A DNA stretch of 64,000 nt from Streptomyces sp. SN-593 (GCF_016756395.1 NZ_AP018365.1:8745501-8809500); one strand, 5' to 3'. Counted from the first letter of the stretch, positions 47,126 to 57,185 are shown. Notes: generated by a model not told the origin, from the sequence alone. Made by a program: numbers and translations.

Positions 47126-49348
47126 CTACGCCAGCTTCGCCGCGAGGGACGCCGCCTCGTCGTCGGACAGGGCGTCGAGCGCGGCGTGCAGGCGGTGGCG
47201 CAGGCGCTCGGCGTGACCGGCGGGAGTGGGCGGGGAGCCGAGGAGGTCGGTGGCGTCGGTCGGCACCGGCAGCACCCCGCGCAGGGCGGCGGTGACATGG
47301 GCCGCGAGCAGGGAGTGGCCGCCGAGGTCGAAGAAGTTGTCGTCACGGCCGATGCCGGACACGCCCAGCGCCTCGCCCCACGTGCCGGCGACCAGCTCCT
47401 CCAGCCGGTCCGACGGCGCCGCGTACGCGGTCTCCAGGGCCGGCCGCGGATGTAGCCGTGCGGTGGGCGCCGCGTCGGACGCCGCCCCCGGTGCCGCGGC
47501 GTACGGCGGCGGCGCGACCCAGTGCCGGGCGCGCTCGAACGGGTAGGTGGGCAGCGCGACCCGCTGCCGCGCCCCGCCGGCGGCGTTCGCGGGCTCGCCC
47601 TCCCCGCCCGCCACCCACGCCCCGGCCTGTCGAAGCGCCGCCTGCGCCGCCTGCGTCACCTCAGGCGCGTCCGGGGCGTCCGGCGCATCCGGCGCGTGGG
47701 ACGTGTCGGACGTGTCCGCCGGGCCGCTGCCGGGGCGCAACAGCACCCAGCCCGAGCCGTGGGACGCCACGTCGCCGGAGGCCAGCACCCGCAGCGCGGC
47801 CAGCGCGCCGTCCCGGCCGCCGGCGAGGACGGCCGCCCGGCGGGCGAAGCGGGCCCGACCGGTCAGCAGGGTGTGGGCCACGTCGTCGAGCGGCACCTCG
47901 GGGTGCCGTTCCAGGTGCGCGGCCAGGCGGGCGGCCTGCGCGCGGACCGCGCCGTCGCTGCGCGCCGACAGCGGCAGCACGTACGCCTGCCCGCCGCCCG
48001 GCTCCGGCGCCCGCGGGGGCCCGGGCGGCGCCTCCTCCAGCACCACGTGCGCGTTGGTCCCGCCGATCCCGAACGTGTGCACCGCCGCGCGCCGCGGCCG
48101 GTCCCCGCGCTTCCACGCGCTCGCTTCGGCGTTGAGCCGGAACGGCGTGCGCGCGAAGTCGACGGCCGGGTTCGGCCGCTCCCAGTTCGGCAGCGGCGGC
48201 AGCTCCTCGTGGGCGAGCGACAGCAGCACCTTGACCAGCCCGACCGCGCCCGCCGCCGCCCAGGTGTCGCCGACGTTCGGCTTGTGGGTGCCCAGCCGGC
48301 AACTGCCCGCGGGGGCCCCGGCGTACGCCTCGGCGAGCGCGGTCACCTCCAGCGCGTCGCCCATCGGGGTGCCGGTGCCGTGCGCCTCCACGTAGTCGAT
48401 GTCGGCCGGGTCGAGCCCGGCGACGGCCAGCGCCTCGGCGGCCACGTCGCTCTGCGGGTCCACCGCGGGGGCGGTGAAACCGGCCTTGCCCGCACCGTCG
48501 TTGTTCACCGCGCTGCCGCGGACCAGGGCGAGCACCGGGTCGCCGGCGGCCCGCGCGTCCGACAGGCGGCGCAGCGCGAGGACCGCGACGCCGTCGCCGG
48601 GCGTGGTGCCCGCCGCCTGCGCGTCGAACGCGCGGCAGCGCCCGTCGGGCGAGTTGACGCCGCCCTCGCGGTGGACGTAGCCGGCCCGCTGCGGGAAGTA
48701 GACGGTAGCGCCGCCGGCCAGCGCGAAGTCCGACTCGCCCGCGAGCAGGCTCTGCACCGCGAGGTGGACGGCGACCAGCGAGGTGGAGCAGCCGGCCTGC
48801 ACGGTGACGCTCGGCCCGGTCAGGTCGAGCACGTAGGACACCCGCGGGGCGAGGAAGTCGGCGCTGTTGCCGAGCAGGTTCTGCACCGGTCCCGCGCCCG
48901 GGCCGCCCGCGCGCTGGTGCGGGTGGAGGTGGTTGAGGAAGTAGCTGTCCGGGCCGGTGCCCCCGAAGACGCTCACCGCGTGCTCGGCCAGGCTCCGCGG
49001 ATCGTGGCCGGCCGACTCCAGCGCCTCGTAGGCGCACTCCAGGAACAGCCGGTGCTGCGGGTCCAGCACGTCCGCCTCGGCGGGGCTGTAGCCGAAGAAG
49101 CCGGCGTCGAAGAACTCGGCGCCCTCGATCACCGGCCGGGTCCTGACCCGCGCCGGATCGGTGGCGGCGGACGGCGGCAGCCCGGCGTCGGCCAGGTCCT
49201 GGTCGGTGAAGGCGGTCAGCGACTCGACGCCCGCGCTGAGGTTGCGCCAGAACGCCTCGGGTGTGTCGGCGCCCGGCAGGCGGACGGCCATGCCGATGAC
49301 GGCGACGGGGTCCTCGGAACCGGCGGGCAGCGGTATGCCGGCAGCCAC
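47126..49348 (-). CDS. AT-less KS-ACP protein with altered KS active site
   Basis: 740 residues. GTG 49348 is chosen because GGGAG lies nine bases upstream. The KS (about 11-425) keeps Cys187 (QAGCSTSLVAVH), His323 (VEAHGTGTP) and Lys356. The second catalytic His of NIGH is Asp361 (KPNVGDTW), so normal decarboxylative condensation is doubtful. The KS-AT linker is recognisable. Where an AT should start there is only a short Asp/Ala/Pro-rich stretch, and then the usual post-AT linker LPTYPFERARHW. This is an internal AT deletion. The ACP has LGGHSLL. It may be a non-elongating transfer module, or it may work with an AT in trans. The 194 bp between it and the thioesterase gene contain only ggtgggtggggcc repeats. 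Confidence 0.85.
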   Translation of the reverse strand: MAAGIPLPAGSEDPVAVIGMAVRLPGADTPEAFWRNLSAGVESLTAFTDQDLADAGLPPSAATDPARVRTRPVIEGAEFFDAGFFGYSPAEADVLDPQHRLFLECAYEALESAGHDPRSLAEHAVSVFGGTGPDSYFLNHLHPHQRAGGPGAGPVQNLLGNSADFLAPRVSYVLDLTGPSVTVQAGCSTSLVAVHLAVQSLLAGESDFALAGGATVYFPQRAGYVHREGGVNSPDGRCRAFDAQAAGTTPGDGVAVLALRRLSDARAAGDPVLALVRGSAVNNDGAGKAGFTAPAVDPQSDVAAEALAVAGLDPADIDYVEAHGTGTPMGDALEVTALAEAYAGAPAGSCRLGTHKPNVGDTWAAAGAVGLVKVLLSLAHEELPPLPNWERPNPAVDFARTPFRLNAEASAWKRGDRPRRAAVHTFGIGGTNAHVVLEEAPPGPPRAPEPGGGQAYVLPLSARSDGAVRAQAARLAAHLERHPEVPLDDVAHTLLTGRARFARRAAVLAGGRDGALAALRVLASGDVASHGSGWVLLRPGSGPADTSDTSHAPDAPDAPDAPEVTQAAQAALRQAGAWVAGGEGEPANAAGGARQRVALPTYPFERARHWVAPPPYAAAPGAASDAAPTARLHPRPALETAYAAPSDRLEELVAGTWGEALGVSGIGRDDNFFDLGGHSLLAAHVTAALRGVLPVPTDATDLLGSPPTPAGHAERLRHRLHAALDALSDDEAASLAAKLA

Positions 49349-49542
49349 GATGGTCAACTCCCTTGTGGATCGGGTTTCGTCGGTCAGGCGAGCAGTGCCG
49401 GTCTGGAGGCGGCAGCGGCCGGTCCGGCCCGGGGGTCCGGAGCCGGTGGGTGGGGCCGGTGGGTGGGGCCGGTACCGGGGGTCCGGCCGACCGGCGGGGC
49501 CGCGGGTGCGGGCCGATCCCGTCCGGCCGGGACCGGCCCGGC

Positions 49543-50367
49543 TCACCGCGCGGCCGCGTCCCAGCCGAGCCGGGTGAGCACCGCCGAGGCGAGCGCGTCG
49601 GGACGCTCCAGCAGGTAGAAGTGGCCGCCGGGGAAGGTCAGGTGCTCGAACGAGCCCGCGGTGGTGCGCCGCCACCCCTCGACCTGCGCGGCCGTCACGG
49701 TGCCGTCGCCCTCGGCGGCGATCGAGACCACGCCGGTGCGCAGGGCCGGCCCGTCCGACGGCTCGTAGGTCTCCACCAGCCGGTAGTCGTTGCGGACGAT
49801 CGGCAGCAGGTAGTCCCGCATCTCCGGCTCGTCCAGCAGCGTGGCGGGCGTGCCGCCGGTGTCGCGCAGCATCTCGGCGAACGCGTCGTCGTCCAGCAGG
49901 TGCCGCAGCCGGTGGTCGTCGTCCGCGCTGTGCCGGTGGTCGTCGTCCGGGCCGTGCGGATGGTCGTCGCCGGGGCCGGGAAGGTGCGGAGGGTGCCGCG
50001 CGGATGCGAACAGCCGTTCCACCGGGACCCCTTCGGCCTCCAGGCGGCGGGTCACCTCGTAGGCGACCAGCGCCCCCATGCTGTGGCCGAGGATCGCCAG
50101 CCGCCGTCCGGCCAGCGGCAGCAGCGCCTCGGCCGCCCGGTCGGCGAGCACCTCCATGTCGTCGACGAGTTCCTCGCCGGCGCGGGCCTCGCGCCCCGGG
50201 TACTGCACGGCGCGCACGTCCACGTCGGACCCGAACCGGTCGGCGAGTCCGCGGTAGAAGCCGGCGCTGCCGCCGGCGTGCGGGAACAGGACCAGGGTCG
50301 GGGCCTCGGCGCCGAGCGGCCGGAAGGTCCGCAGCCACGGCGTGCGGGTCGCGTCGGCGGCCCTCAT
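49543..50367 (-). CDS. Type II thioesterase
   Basis: 274 residues. ATG 50367 overlaps the aryl carrier stop (ATGA). It is an alpha/beta-hydrolase with FPHAGGSAGFYRGLADRF near the N-terminus, the nucleophile in ILGHSMGALVAYE (Ser96) and a C-terminal FPGGHFYLLE carrying the catalytic His. These are typical of stand-alone type II thioesterases that clear misprimed carriers. Between about residues 125 and 157 there is an unusual insert of Asp-Asp-His repeats (DDHPHGPDDDHRH) in the lid region. No integrated TE domain exists in the line, so this enzyme might also release the product; that part is inference. It is co-transcribed with the aryl carrier. Confidence 0.9.
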   Translation of the reverse strand: MRAADATRTPWLRTFRPLGAEAPTLVLFPHAGGSAGFYRGLADRFGSDVDVRAVQYPGREARAGEELVDDMEVLADRAAEALLPLAGRRLAILGHSMGALVAYEVTRRLEAEGVPVERLFASARHPPHLPGPGDDHPHGPDDDHRHSADDDHRLRHLLDDDAFAEMLRDTGGTPATLLDEPEMRDYLLPIVRNDYRLVETYEPSDGPALRTGVVSIAAEGDGTVTAAQVEGWRRTTAGSFEHLTFPGGHFYLLERPDALASAVLTRLGWDAAAR

Positions 50368-50777
50368 CCGGCCCGCCCCGCGTCCGTGGCGGCGCCGCCC
50401 GGGGCGGAGTCGGCCACCAGCCGCCACCACGCCCGCAGCGTCGGCTCCTCGATCATCTGCGCGTAGCCGATCCGCACCCGGTACTTGCGCAGTTGGGCCG
50501 AGATGGCCATCACCCGGACCGACTCCACGCCGAGGGCCACGAGGTTGTCGTCGTCGCCGACCTTCTCGGGCGCGATGCCGAGGACGTCGGCGACGGCGGC
50601 CCGCAGGAGGTCCAGGTCCAGGTCCAGGTCCGCGCGGTGCTCGGCCGCCGCGGCCGGCGCGGACCCCGGGCCGGGCCCGGGTGCCGGGGCGGGGTCGACG
50701 ACCGGGGACGTCCGCGGTGCGGCCGGGGGAGTGCCGCCGGCGGTGGTGGGCGGGCTGCTCGGATCGGGCGGCGTCAC
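50364..50777 (-). CDS. Stand-alone aryl carrier protein (ArCP)
   Basis: 137 residues from GTG 50777, with AGGGAG close upstream; longer starts lack a ribosome site. The first 50 residues are Pro/Ala/Gly-rich. A compact carrier fold follows, with LDLLRAAVADVLGIAPEKVGDDDNLVALGVESVRVMAISAQL in pieces. The phosphopantetheine serine lies in LGVESVRVM, similar to the LGLDSIRLM pattern of DhbB/EntB aryl carriers. It presumably receives salicylate from the salicyl-AMP ligase encoded on the opposite strand and presents it to the Cy domain. As first gene of the - strand operon it is divergent from the salicylate synthase gene and shares the iron-boxed region. Confidence 0.88.
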   Translation of the reverse strand: MTPPDPSSPPTTAGGTPPAAPRTSPVVDPAPAPGPGPGSAPAAAAEHRADLDLDLDLLRAAVADVLGIAPEKVGDDDNLVALGVESVRVMAISAQLRKYRVRIGYAQMIEEPTLRAWWRLVADSAPGGAATDAGRAG

Positions 50778-50892
50778 AGGTCTCCCTCGCTCGGTGGACC
50801 GAACCGCGGCATCGCTGCCGCCGGTTCGCGGGGCGTGCCCGCCGCGGATCACACGTGGACACACCGGCGGATGCTAGTTAGGCTCAGGGCAG

Positions 50893-50911
50893 TTAGGCAA
50901 GGCTTGCCTTA
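50893..50911. promoter_or_regulatory. Iron box in the divergent ArCP/salicylate synthase promoter
   Basis: TTAGGCAAGGCTTGCCTTA is a near-perfect palindrome with one mismatched arm position. It matches the DmdR/IdeR pattern and is preceded by a partial second box (TTAGGCTCAGGGCAGTTAG from 50878). It lies between the - strand operon start (50777) and the + strand start (51043), so it can control both directions. Confidence 0.88.
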
Positions 50912-50920
50912 GTAATTTGC

Positions 50921-50931
50921 GACAATGTGTC
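50921..50931 (+). promoter_or_regulatory. GACA-N3-TGTC element, copy 2
   Basis: GACAATGTGTC, a perfect GACA/TGTC inverted repeat with a 3-bp spacer, 9 bp beyond the iron box. The context AATTTGCGACA is shared with the copy at 23459. A short leader frame (ATG 50925 to TGA 51017, 30 codons) begins inside it, but nothing marks it as functional. Confidence 0.5.
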
Positions 50932-51042
50932 AGCAAGCACACGGCTTCCCGCCGCCCCGCCGTGCCAGTTCCACCGCCCCGGCCCGCGGCTCCCCGCCGC
51001 GGTGCCTCCGCCGATGACAGACGACACAGGACGGTCTCCCCC

Positions 51043-52392
51043 GTGGCCACTCACGCCCCCGCCCACGCCCCGGCCCTGCGCTACCTGCACACCAGGACCG
51101 CCGGGGTCCCCGATCCCCTCGCCACCGCCGTCCGGCTCGCCCGGTCCGGCCTCGCCGACCGCTGCGCCGTCTACGAGCAGGACGGCCGCTGGTGGTTCGC
51201 CGGCGGCGCACTCGGCGAGGTGACGGTCCACCAGGACACCGTCACCACGCAGTGGAACGGCGAGCGCCGGGTGACCCCGCGCACCTGCGGCCACGCCGCC
51301 CAGGACCTCGGCGCCGCGCTCGCCGGCGCCCCGGTGGCCGACTGGCGCGGCTACGGCTGGGTCGCCTTCGAAAGCGCCGCCGCCGCGGTCGGCCGGGCCG
51401 CCGCCGACCCGCGGCAGCCGCTCGCCCACGCCTTCGTGCCCGCCGTCGAGGTCGAGATCGGCACCGGCGGCCTCGATGTGCGGTGCGCCGCGCCCGACCT
51501 GCTCCAGCGGGTCCTGACCGCCGTCCACACCCCCGAGGCCGTACCCGACCTGCCGGCCCGGCCGCTCGACGTGGAGGCCGAGGGCCCGGCCGCCTACGAG
51601 GAGGCCGTCGCCGACGCCGTCGCCCGCATCAACCGCGGCGACCTGGAGAAGGTCATCCTGTCCCGGCGCGTCGAGGTGCCCTTCGCCCTCGACTTCCCCG
51701 GCACCTACGCCGCCGGCCGCCGCGCCAACACCCCGGCCCGCTCCTTCCTGCTCGACCTGCCCGGCCTGCGCGCGGTCGGCTTCAGCCCCGAGACCGTCGC
51801 CGAGGTCGGCGCCGACGGCTGGGTGACCTCCCAGCCGCTGGCCGGCACCCGCGCCCGCCACGCCGACGACCCGGTGCTCGACGCCCGCACCGCCGCCGAA
51901 CTGCGCACCGACGTCAAGGAGATCTACGAGCACGCGGTGTCCGTGCAGCTCGCCGACACCGAGATGCGCGCCCTGTGCGCGCCGGGCAGCGTGGCCGTGG
52001 AGGAGTTCATGGCGGTCAAGGAGCGCGGCAGCGTCCGCCACCTGGGCTCGCGGGTGCGCGGCCGGCTCCGCGCCGACCGCACCCGCTGGGACGCCCTCGC
52101 CGCGCTCTTCCCCGCCGTCACCGCGTCCGGCATCCCCAAGCCGCCCGCCTACGACGTGATCGCCGACCACGAACCGCCCCGCGGGCTGTACTCCGGCGCC
52201 GTGCTGCGTGCCACCGCCGACGGTGACCTGGACGCCGCGCTCGCGCTGCGCACCGTCTACACCCACCAGGGCCGTACCTGGGTGCGGGCCGGCGCGGGGA
52301 TCGTCGGGGTCTCCCGGCCCGCCCGCGAGTACCGCGAGACGTGCGAGAAGCTCGCCAGCGTCGCGCCCTACCTGGTGCCGGCCCGCCCGTAA
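51043..52392 (+). CDS. Salicylate synthase (MbtI/Irp9-type)
   Basis: 449 residues from GTG 51043, with an AGGAC site upstream; a longer frame begins in the promoter and is rejected. The length equals that of MbtI/Irp9. The chorismate-binding signatures are GFSPETVAEVGADGWV, QPLAGTRARH, EHAVSVQLADTEM, VKERGSVRHLGSRVRG, the salicylate synthase stretch FPAVTASGIPKPPAYD, and RAGAGIVG near the end. These match the bifunctional isochorismate synthase/pyruvate lyase enzymes that convert chorismate directly to salicylate. No separate pyruvate lyase is present, consistent with this. It is followed after 108 bp by the salicyl-AMP ligase gene, and the iron box upstream explains expression under iron limitation. 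Confidence 0.93.
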   Translation: MATHAPAHAPALRYLHTRTAGVPDPLATAVRLARSGLADRCAVYEQDGRWWFAGGALGEVTVHQDTVTTQWNGERRVTPRTCGHAAQDLGAALAGAPVADWRGYGWVAFESAAAAVGRAAADPRQPLAHAFVPAVEVEIGTGGLDVRCAAPDLLQRVLTAVHTPEAVPDLPARPLDVEAEGPAAYEEAVADAVARINRGDLEKVILSRRVEVPFALDFPGTYAAGRRANTPARSFLLDLPGLRAVGFSPETVAEVGADGWVTSQPLAGTRARHADDPVLDARTAAELRTDVKEIYEHAVSVQLADTEMRALCAPGSVAVEEFMAVKERGSVRHLGSRVRGRLRADRTRWDALAALFPAVTASGIPKPPAYDVIADHEPPRGLYSGAVLRATADGDLDAALALRTVYTHQGRTWVRAGAGIVGVSRPAREYRETCEKLASVAPYLVPARP

Positions 52393-52500
52393 GGCTCCTC
52401 CAGCGGGCCGGCCGCCGTACGACGCGGCGCCGGCCCGGCCCCCACCGCGGCGAACCGCCGCCCCGCCACCGCCCACCGCGACCCCGTCGAGAGGACCCGC

Positions 52501-54117
<1,617 letters not shown>

Positions 54118-54134
54118 TCCCGCCTCGGGCCGCC

Positions 54135-54168
54135 CGGCCCGGGCCCGCGCGCACGCGCGCCCGGGCCG
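54135..54168. terminator. Bidirectional hairpin between convergent genes
   Basis: Arms CGGCCCGGGC and GCCCGGGCCG enclose a CG-alternating loop that can extend the stem. It lies between the ligase stop (54117) and the stop of the - strand siderophore-interacting protein (54179). Confidence 0.75.
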
Positions 54169-54178
54169 GGGCCCGGGG

Positions 54179-55090
54179 TCACGCGAGGTCGGCGTCGGTG
54201 GTGAGTGTCGGGTCGTCGGGGTCGCCGCCCGCGGCCACGGCGGCCTGGTAGGCGGCCAACACCTGCACGTCGCGCTCGTCACTGGTCAGATCCCGCTTCC
54301 AGTACGCCGATGCCTGCAACTGGGGGCGCGGCAGGCCGCGTTCGTCGAGCAGGCAGCGGCGGAGGGAGCGGGCCGCGCCGGCCTCGGCGCCGATCCACGC
54401 CTGGGCGGCGGCGAACGGCCGGTCCACGTCGCGCACCGCCTTCTCCAGCGGCCCGCCCGGGCCGGCGGGGACGCCGTCGCGGTACAGCCAGACCACCTCC
54501 GCGCCGGCCGGCACGGCCAGGTTGATCCGGTCGGCCGCGCCGTCGACCTCGATCAGAGCCACCACCTCGGTGCCGTCCGGCAGCGACTCCAGGATGGCCG
54601 CGATGGCGGGCAGCGCGGTCTCGTCGCCGGCCAGCAGGTGCCATGCCGCCTCGGGGGAGGCGGCGAACTCGTGGCGGGGTCCGGCGAGGGCGACCTCGTC
54701 GCCCGGCTCCGCGGTCCGTGCCCACACGCTGGCGGGGGTGTCGCCGTGCAGCAGCACGTCCACGGTCAGTTCGTGGGCGGCCGGGTCGAACCGGCGGGCG
54801 GTGAAGGCGCGCAGCACCGGCGGCACCGCGCCGGGCGCGTACTCGGGCAGGCCGCCCGCGCCGACGACCGGCAGGTCGACGGTCCGGCGCCCGGCCGGAG
54901 GCAGCATGAACTTCCAGGCGTCGGCGGGCAGTCCGCCCTCCGCGCAGCCGGCCAGCTCCGCGCCGCCGACGGTGATGCGGCGCATTCGCGCGGTCAGGTC
55001 GGCGGTGCGCAGCACCTGCGCGCGACGGACCCGGACCTGCGGCCGGGTCTGCCGGGTGCGGCGGCGCAGCTCCTCCTGGATCGGGGGCAT
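54179..55090 (-). CDS. Siderophore-interacting protein 2 (ferric-siderophore reductase)
   Basis: 303 residues from ATG 55090, with a GGAG-type site weakly present (gcaaggagta). SIP-family elements are RTADLTARMRRITVGGAEL (FAD domain), WKFMLPPAGRRTVDLPV, HGDTPASVWART, AWHLLAGDETALPAIAAILE (NAD(P)H domain) and LQASAYWKRD near the C-terminus. It differs clearly from the SIP at 18372 and has a longer C-terminus ending in Asp-rich sequence. It probably reduces the ferric form of the siderophore made here. The promoter region toward the tetR gene contains a weak iron box and a GCAAC palindrome. Confidence 0.9.
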   Translation of the reverse strand: MPPIQEELRRRTRQTRPQVRVRRAQVLRTADLTARMRRITVGGAELAGCAEGGLPADAWKFMLPPAGRRTVDLPVVGAGGLPEYAPGAVPPVLRAFTARRFDPAAHELTVDVLLHGDTPASVWARTAEPGDEVALAGPRHEFAASPEAAWHLLAGDETALPAIAAILESLPDGTEVVALIEVDGAADRINLAVPAGAEVVWLYRDGVPAGPGGPLEKAVRDVDRPFAAAQAWIGAEAGAARSLRRCLLDERGLPRPQLQASAYWKRDLTSDERDVQVLAAYQAAVAAGGDPDDPTLTTDADLA

Positions 55091-55167
55091 GGGTTACTCC
55101 TTGCGAGGTGGTGGTGCGGCCGCCGACGTCCGTGCGGCGGAAGGGGGGACGGAAGCGGAACAGAAGA

Positions 55168-55186
55168 AAGGTATGCCTAACCAAAG
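55168..55186. promoter_or_regulatory. Weak iron box between SIP2 and tetR
   Basis: AAAGGTATGCCTAACCAAA matches the iron-box consensus at about 13 of 19 positions, with the CTAACC half well kept. It sits 78 bp upstream of the - strand SIP start and 72 bp before the tetR start. Confidence 0.5.
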
Positions 55187-55192
55187 TTATTG

Positions 55193-55207
55193 GCAACGGG
55201 CTGTTGC
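55193..55207. promoter_or_regulatory. GCAAC-N5-GTTGC palindrome, possible TetR operator (copy 3)
   Basis: GCAACGGGCTGTTGC is a perfect 5-bp-arm inverted repeat 6 bp beyond the weak iron box, on the tetR side. The context TTATTGGCAAC aligns with TTATTTGCGACA at 23451, placing it in the same family of elements, although it is the most divergent member. Confidence 0.5.
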
Positions 55208-55257
55208 TAAAGGCGCGCGGAGGGCGGGTTCGCCCAGGTCGGGAGGGCTGGGGGAGA

Positions 55258-55992
55258 ATGAGGGGCATGACCGGGAACAGCGAGCCGCCCCCGCCGCGCC
55301 GCACACAGGCGCGGCCGGCCGCGGTGCGGGCGCCGCGCACCCCACGACTGGGGCGCCCGCCGCAGGTCGACCGCGAGGCGATCGTCCGCGCCGCCGTCGC
55401 CGTCGGCTTCGGCAAGCTGGGAATGAGCACCGTCGCCCAGCGGCTCGGCACCAAGCACTCGACGCTCTACCGCTACTTCGCCACCCGGGACGAGCTGGTC
55501 GCGGCCACCGTCGATGCGGTGGTCGCGGAGACCGACTGGCCGGAGCCGTCCGGGAGTTGGCGGCCGGACCTGGCGGCCTACGCGTGGACCACCTACCGGC
55601 TGCTGGAGCGCTACCCGGGGCTGGCCGCCCACATCGTCTCGCTGCGCGGCACCTCGGCCGCCTACGGCCGGGTGAACGAGCGCGTGGTCACCCACCTGGT
55701 GGACCTCGGGTTCTCCGCCGAGAGCGCGATCCTCGCGCACGACGTGGTGCACGAACAGGTGCTGATGTTCTTCCTGGCCGGACAGGGCGGCGAGGGCGAC
55801 GAGGGGGCCACCACCCCGCAGCGCGCCGCCGAACTGCGGCGCGAGTTGCTGCCGGACGCCCTGGAAGAGGTGGACCCGCGGCTGCGGGAGGCGCTGACGG
55901 GCATCGTGCGGGGAGAGCCGGGCGGCTGGTTCGCCCGCAAGCTGGAAGTGCTGCTCGACGGCCTGGCCGGCCTGGCACCCGAGGCGGCCTGA
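55258..55992 (+). CDS. TetR-family regulator
   Basis: 244 residues from ATG 55258 (GGGAGGG upstream); ATG 55267 is an alternative. After a Pro/Arg-rich N-terminus the helix-turn-helix follows (about residues 37-85): DREAIVRAAVAVGFGKLGMSTVAQRL, then LGTKHSTLYRYFATRDELVAATVD, the classic TetR recognition helix. The ligand domain is helical, and around residues 180-190 it has a GQGGEGDEGATT loop. It is divergent from SIP2 and faces a palindrome that is a candidate autoregulatory operator. As the only transcription factor gene inside the siderophore locus, it is the best candidate for the pathway-specific regulator. The effector is unknown. Confidence 0.85.
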   Translation: MRGMTGNSEPPPPRRTQARPAAVRAPRTPRLGRPPQVDREAIVRAAVAVGFGKLGMSTVAQRLGTKHSTLYRYFATRDELVAATVDAVVAETDWPEPSGSWRPDLAAYAWTTYRLLERYPGLAAHIVSLRGTSAAYGRVNERVVTHLVDLGFSAESAILAHDVVHEQVLMFFLAGQGGEGDEGATTPQRAAELRRELLPDALEEVDPRLREALTGIVRGEPGGWFARKLEVLLDGLAGLAPEAA

Positions 55993-56007
55993 GGCACCCG
56001 AGCGGCA

Positions 56008-56072
56008 CGGCGCGGGGCCGTACCGGCCGCGAGGTCACGCGTCCCCCGCCGCCGGTACGGCACCCCGCGCCG
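56008..56072. terminator. Long-stem terminator between convergent genes
   Basis: A 20-bp left arm (56008-56027) pairs with 56051-56060 and 56063-56072, interrupted only by a 2-nt bulge. It lies between the tetR stop (55992) and the stop of the - strand oxygenase gene (56096). Confidence 0.85.
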
Positions 56073-56095
56073 CGGACATCCGCCCGGCGCCGGGC

Positions 56096-57112
56096 CTACC
56101 CCACCGGATCGAGGTCCCGCCGGCGCGAGGAGGCCGGGCGCATGTCGGTCCACACCCGCACCACGTACGCCAGGCACGCCTCCCGTGATCCGCGCACGCC
56201 GGTCGGGTGCCAGTGCGGCGGCACCGGCACGGCTGCCGGCCACAGCGAGGACTGGCCCTCGTCGTTGACCAGCACCAGGTGGCTGCCGGTCCCGCCGGCG
56301 GGCGACGCCTCACGGGCGCCGGCCCGGGCCAGGAACGGGCAGGCCGGCGTGGCGCCGTCCGCGCTGTCGGGCAGGAAGTACTGCCGCCACTCGCGGTTGC
56401 CCTCCTCGCCGTGGTTCCCCAACTGCGGGGCCGGCTCCATGCCGTCGAACCGCCGGATGCGGTTGCGGATCACCTGGCGCGCCTTGGCCCCGCGCGGGGT
56501 GTGCGGCTCCAGCCCCTCGAACACCCACCGCGGCTGGAAGGTGATCATGAAGTGCGGGCTGTGCCGGCTGTGCCGGTCGACGTGGGAGGGGGTGTTGCAG
56601 ACCACGAAGATCTCGGTGCCGGCGTAGCTGAACTCCCACCAGAGGTCCTCGGGGTCCAGCGGGGTGTCCGCCGGCCACGGCTCGGTGTCGCCGTCGTGCA
56701 GGTACTGGAGCACCTCCCAGAAGCGCCGGAAGTACGCGTCCACGCCCAGCGGCTGGTCCTCGGGCGGCCCGAAGAACACCACCAGCGAGGTGTCCTTGCC
56801 CAGGTCGCGGTAGATGTCCAGGTATTCGCGCAGGATGCCGGCGAGCGGCGCCCACGCGGCCTCGTCGTGCGCGCTGTCGACGAAGCCGAAGCGCAGGGAC
56901 TCCTTCTTGGCGGCGGCCACGGCGAAGGTGCACGGGAACGGCTTCTCGGTGCCGACCAGGGTGGCCAGCAGGTCCGAGGCGGCGGCCTGGCCCCAGTCGG
57001 GCACGGCGCCGATGGTCCGGGCCGCCAGGGCCGGGCGGGTGGGGGCGGGGGCGCCGTCAAGGGCGCCGGTGGGTTCGAAACGGTCGTCGGTCGCGGACAC
57101 GTTGGCGGACAC
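56096..57112 (-). CDS. YqcI/YcgG-family protein, candidate heme-dependent arginine N-hydroxylase
   Basis: 338 residues from GTG 57112, with GGAG ten bases upstream. The family hallmark KPFPCTFAVAAAKKESLRFGF (in pieces) places the conserved Phe-Pro-Cys at 59-61. HFMITFQPRWVFEGLEPHTPRGAKARQ and NRIRRFDGM are the other conserved blocks of the YqcI/YcgG family. Members of this family include enzymes that bind heme and N-hydroxylate L-arginine or related guanidines in the D-cycloserine (DcsA), guanitoxin (GntA) and graminine pathways. The gene lies 73 bp downstream of the SznF-like gene and is presumably co-transcribed from the same iron box. The inferred role is to supply N-hydroxyarginine for N-N bond formation. 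The N-terminal 50 residues are less conserved. Confidence 0.82.
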   Translation of the reverse strand: MSANVSATDDRFEPTGALDGAPAPTRPALAARTIGAVPDWGQAAASDLLATLVGTEKPFPCTFAVAAAKKESLRFGFVDSAHDEAAWAPLAGILREYLDIYRDLGKDTSLVVFFGPPEDQPLGVDAYFRRFWEVLQYLHDGDTEPWPADTPLDPEDLWWEFSYAGTEIFVVCNTPSHVDRHSRHSPHFMITFQPRWVFEGLEPHTPRGAKARQVIRNRIRRFDGMEPAPQLGNHGEEGNREWRQYFLPDSADGATPACPFLARAGAREASPAGGTGSHLVLVNDEGQSSLWPAAVPVPPHWHPTGVRGSREACLAYVVRVWTDMRPASSRRRDLDPVG

Positions 57113-57185
57113 GATGGGGTGACTCCATCCCGGGTCGGGGGCTCCCGGCGCGCTCGCCGGGGCCCGGGGGTGCGGCGGCCGGCGG

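Noticed and set aside
50925..51017. 30-codon leader frame (ATG, one early Cys) before the salicylate synthase gene
   Set aside because: Only one Cys codon and no ribosome site, so a cysteine-attenuation leader is not supported; kept only as a remark.
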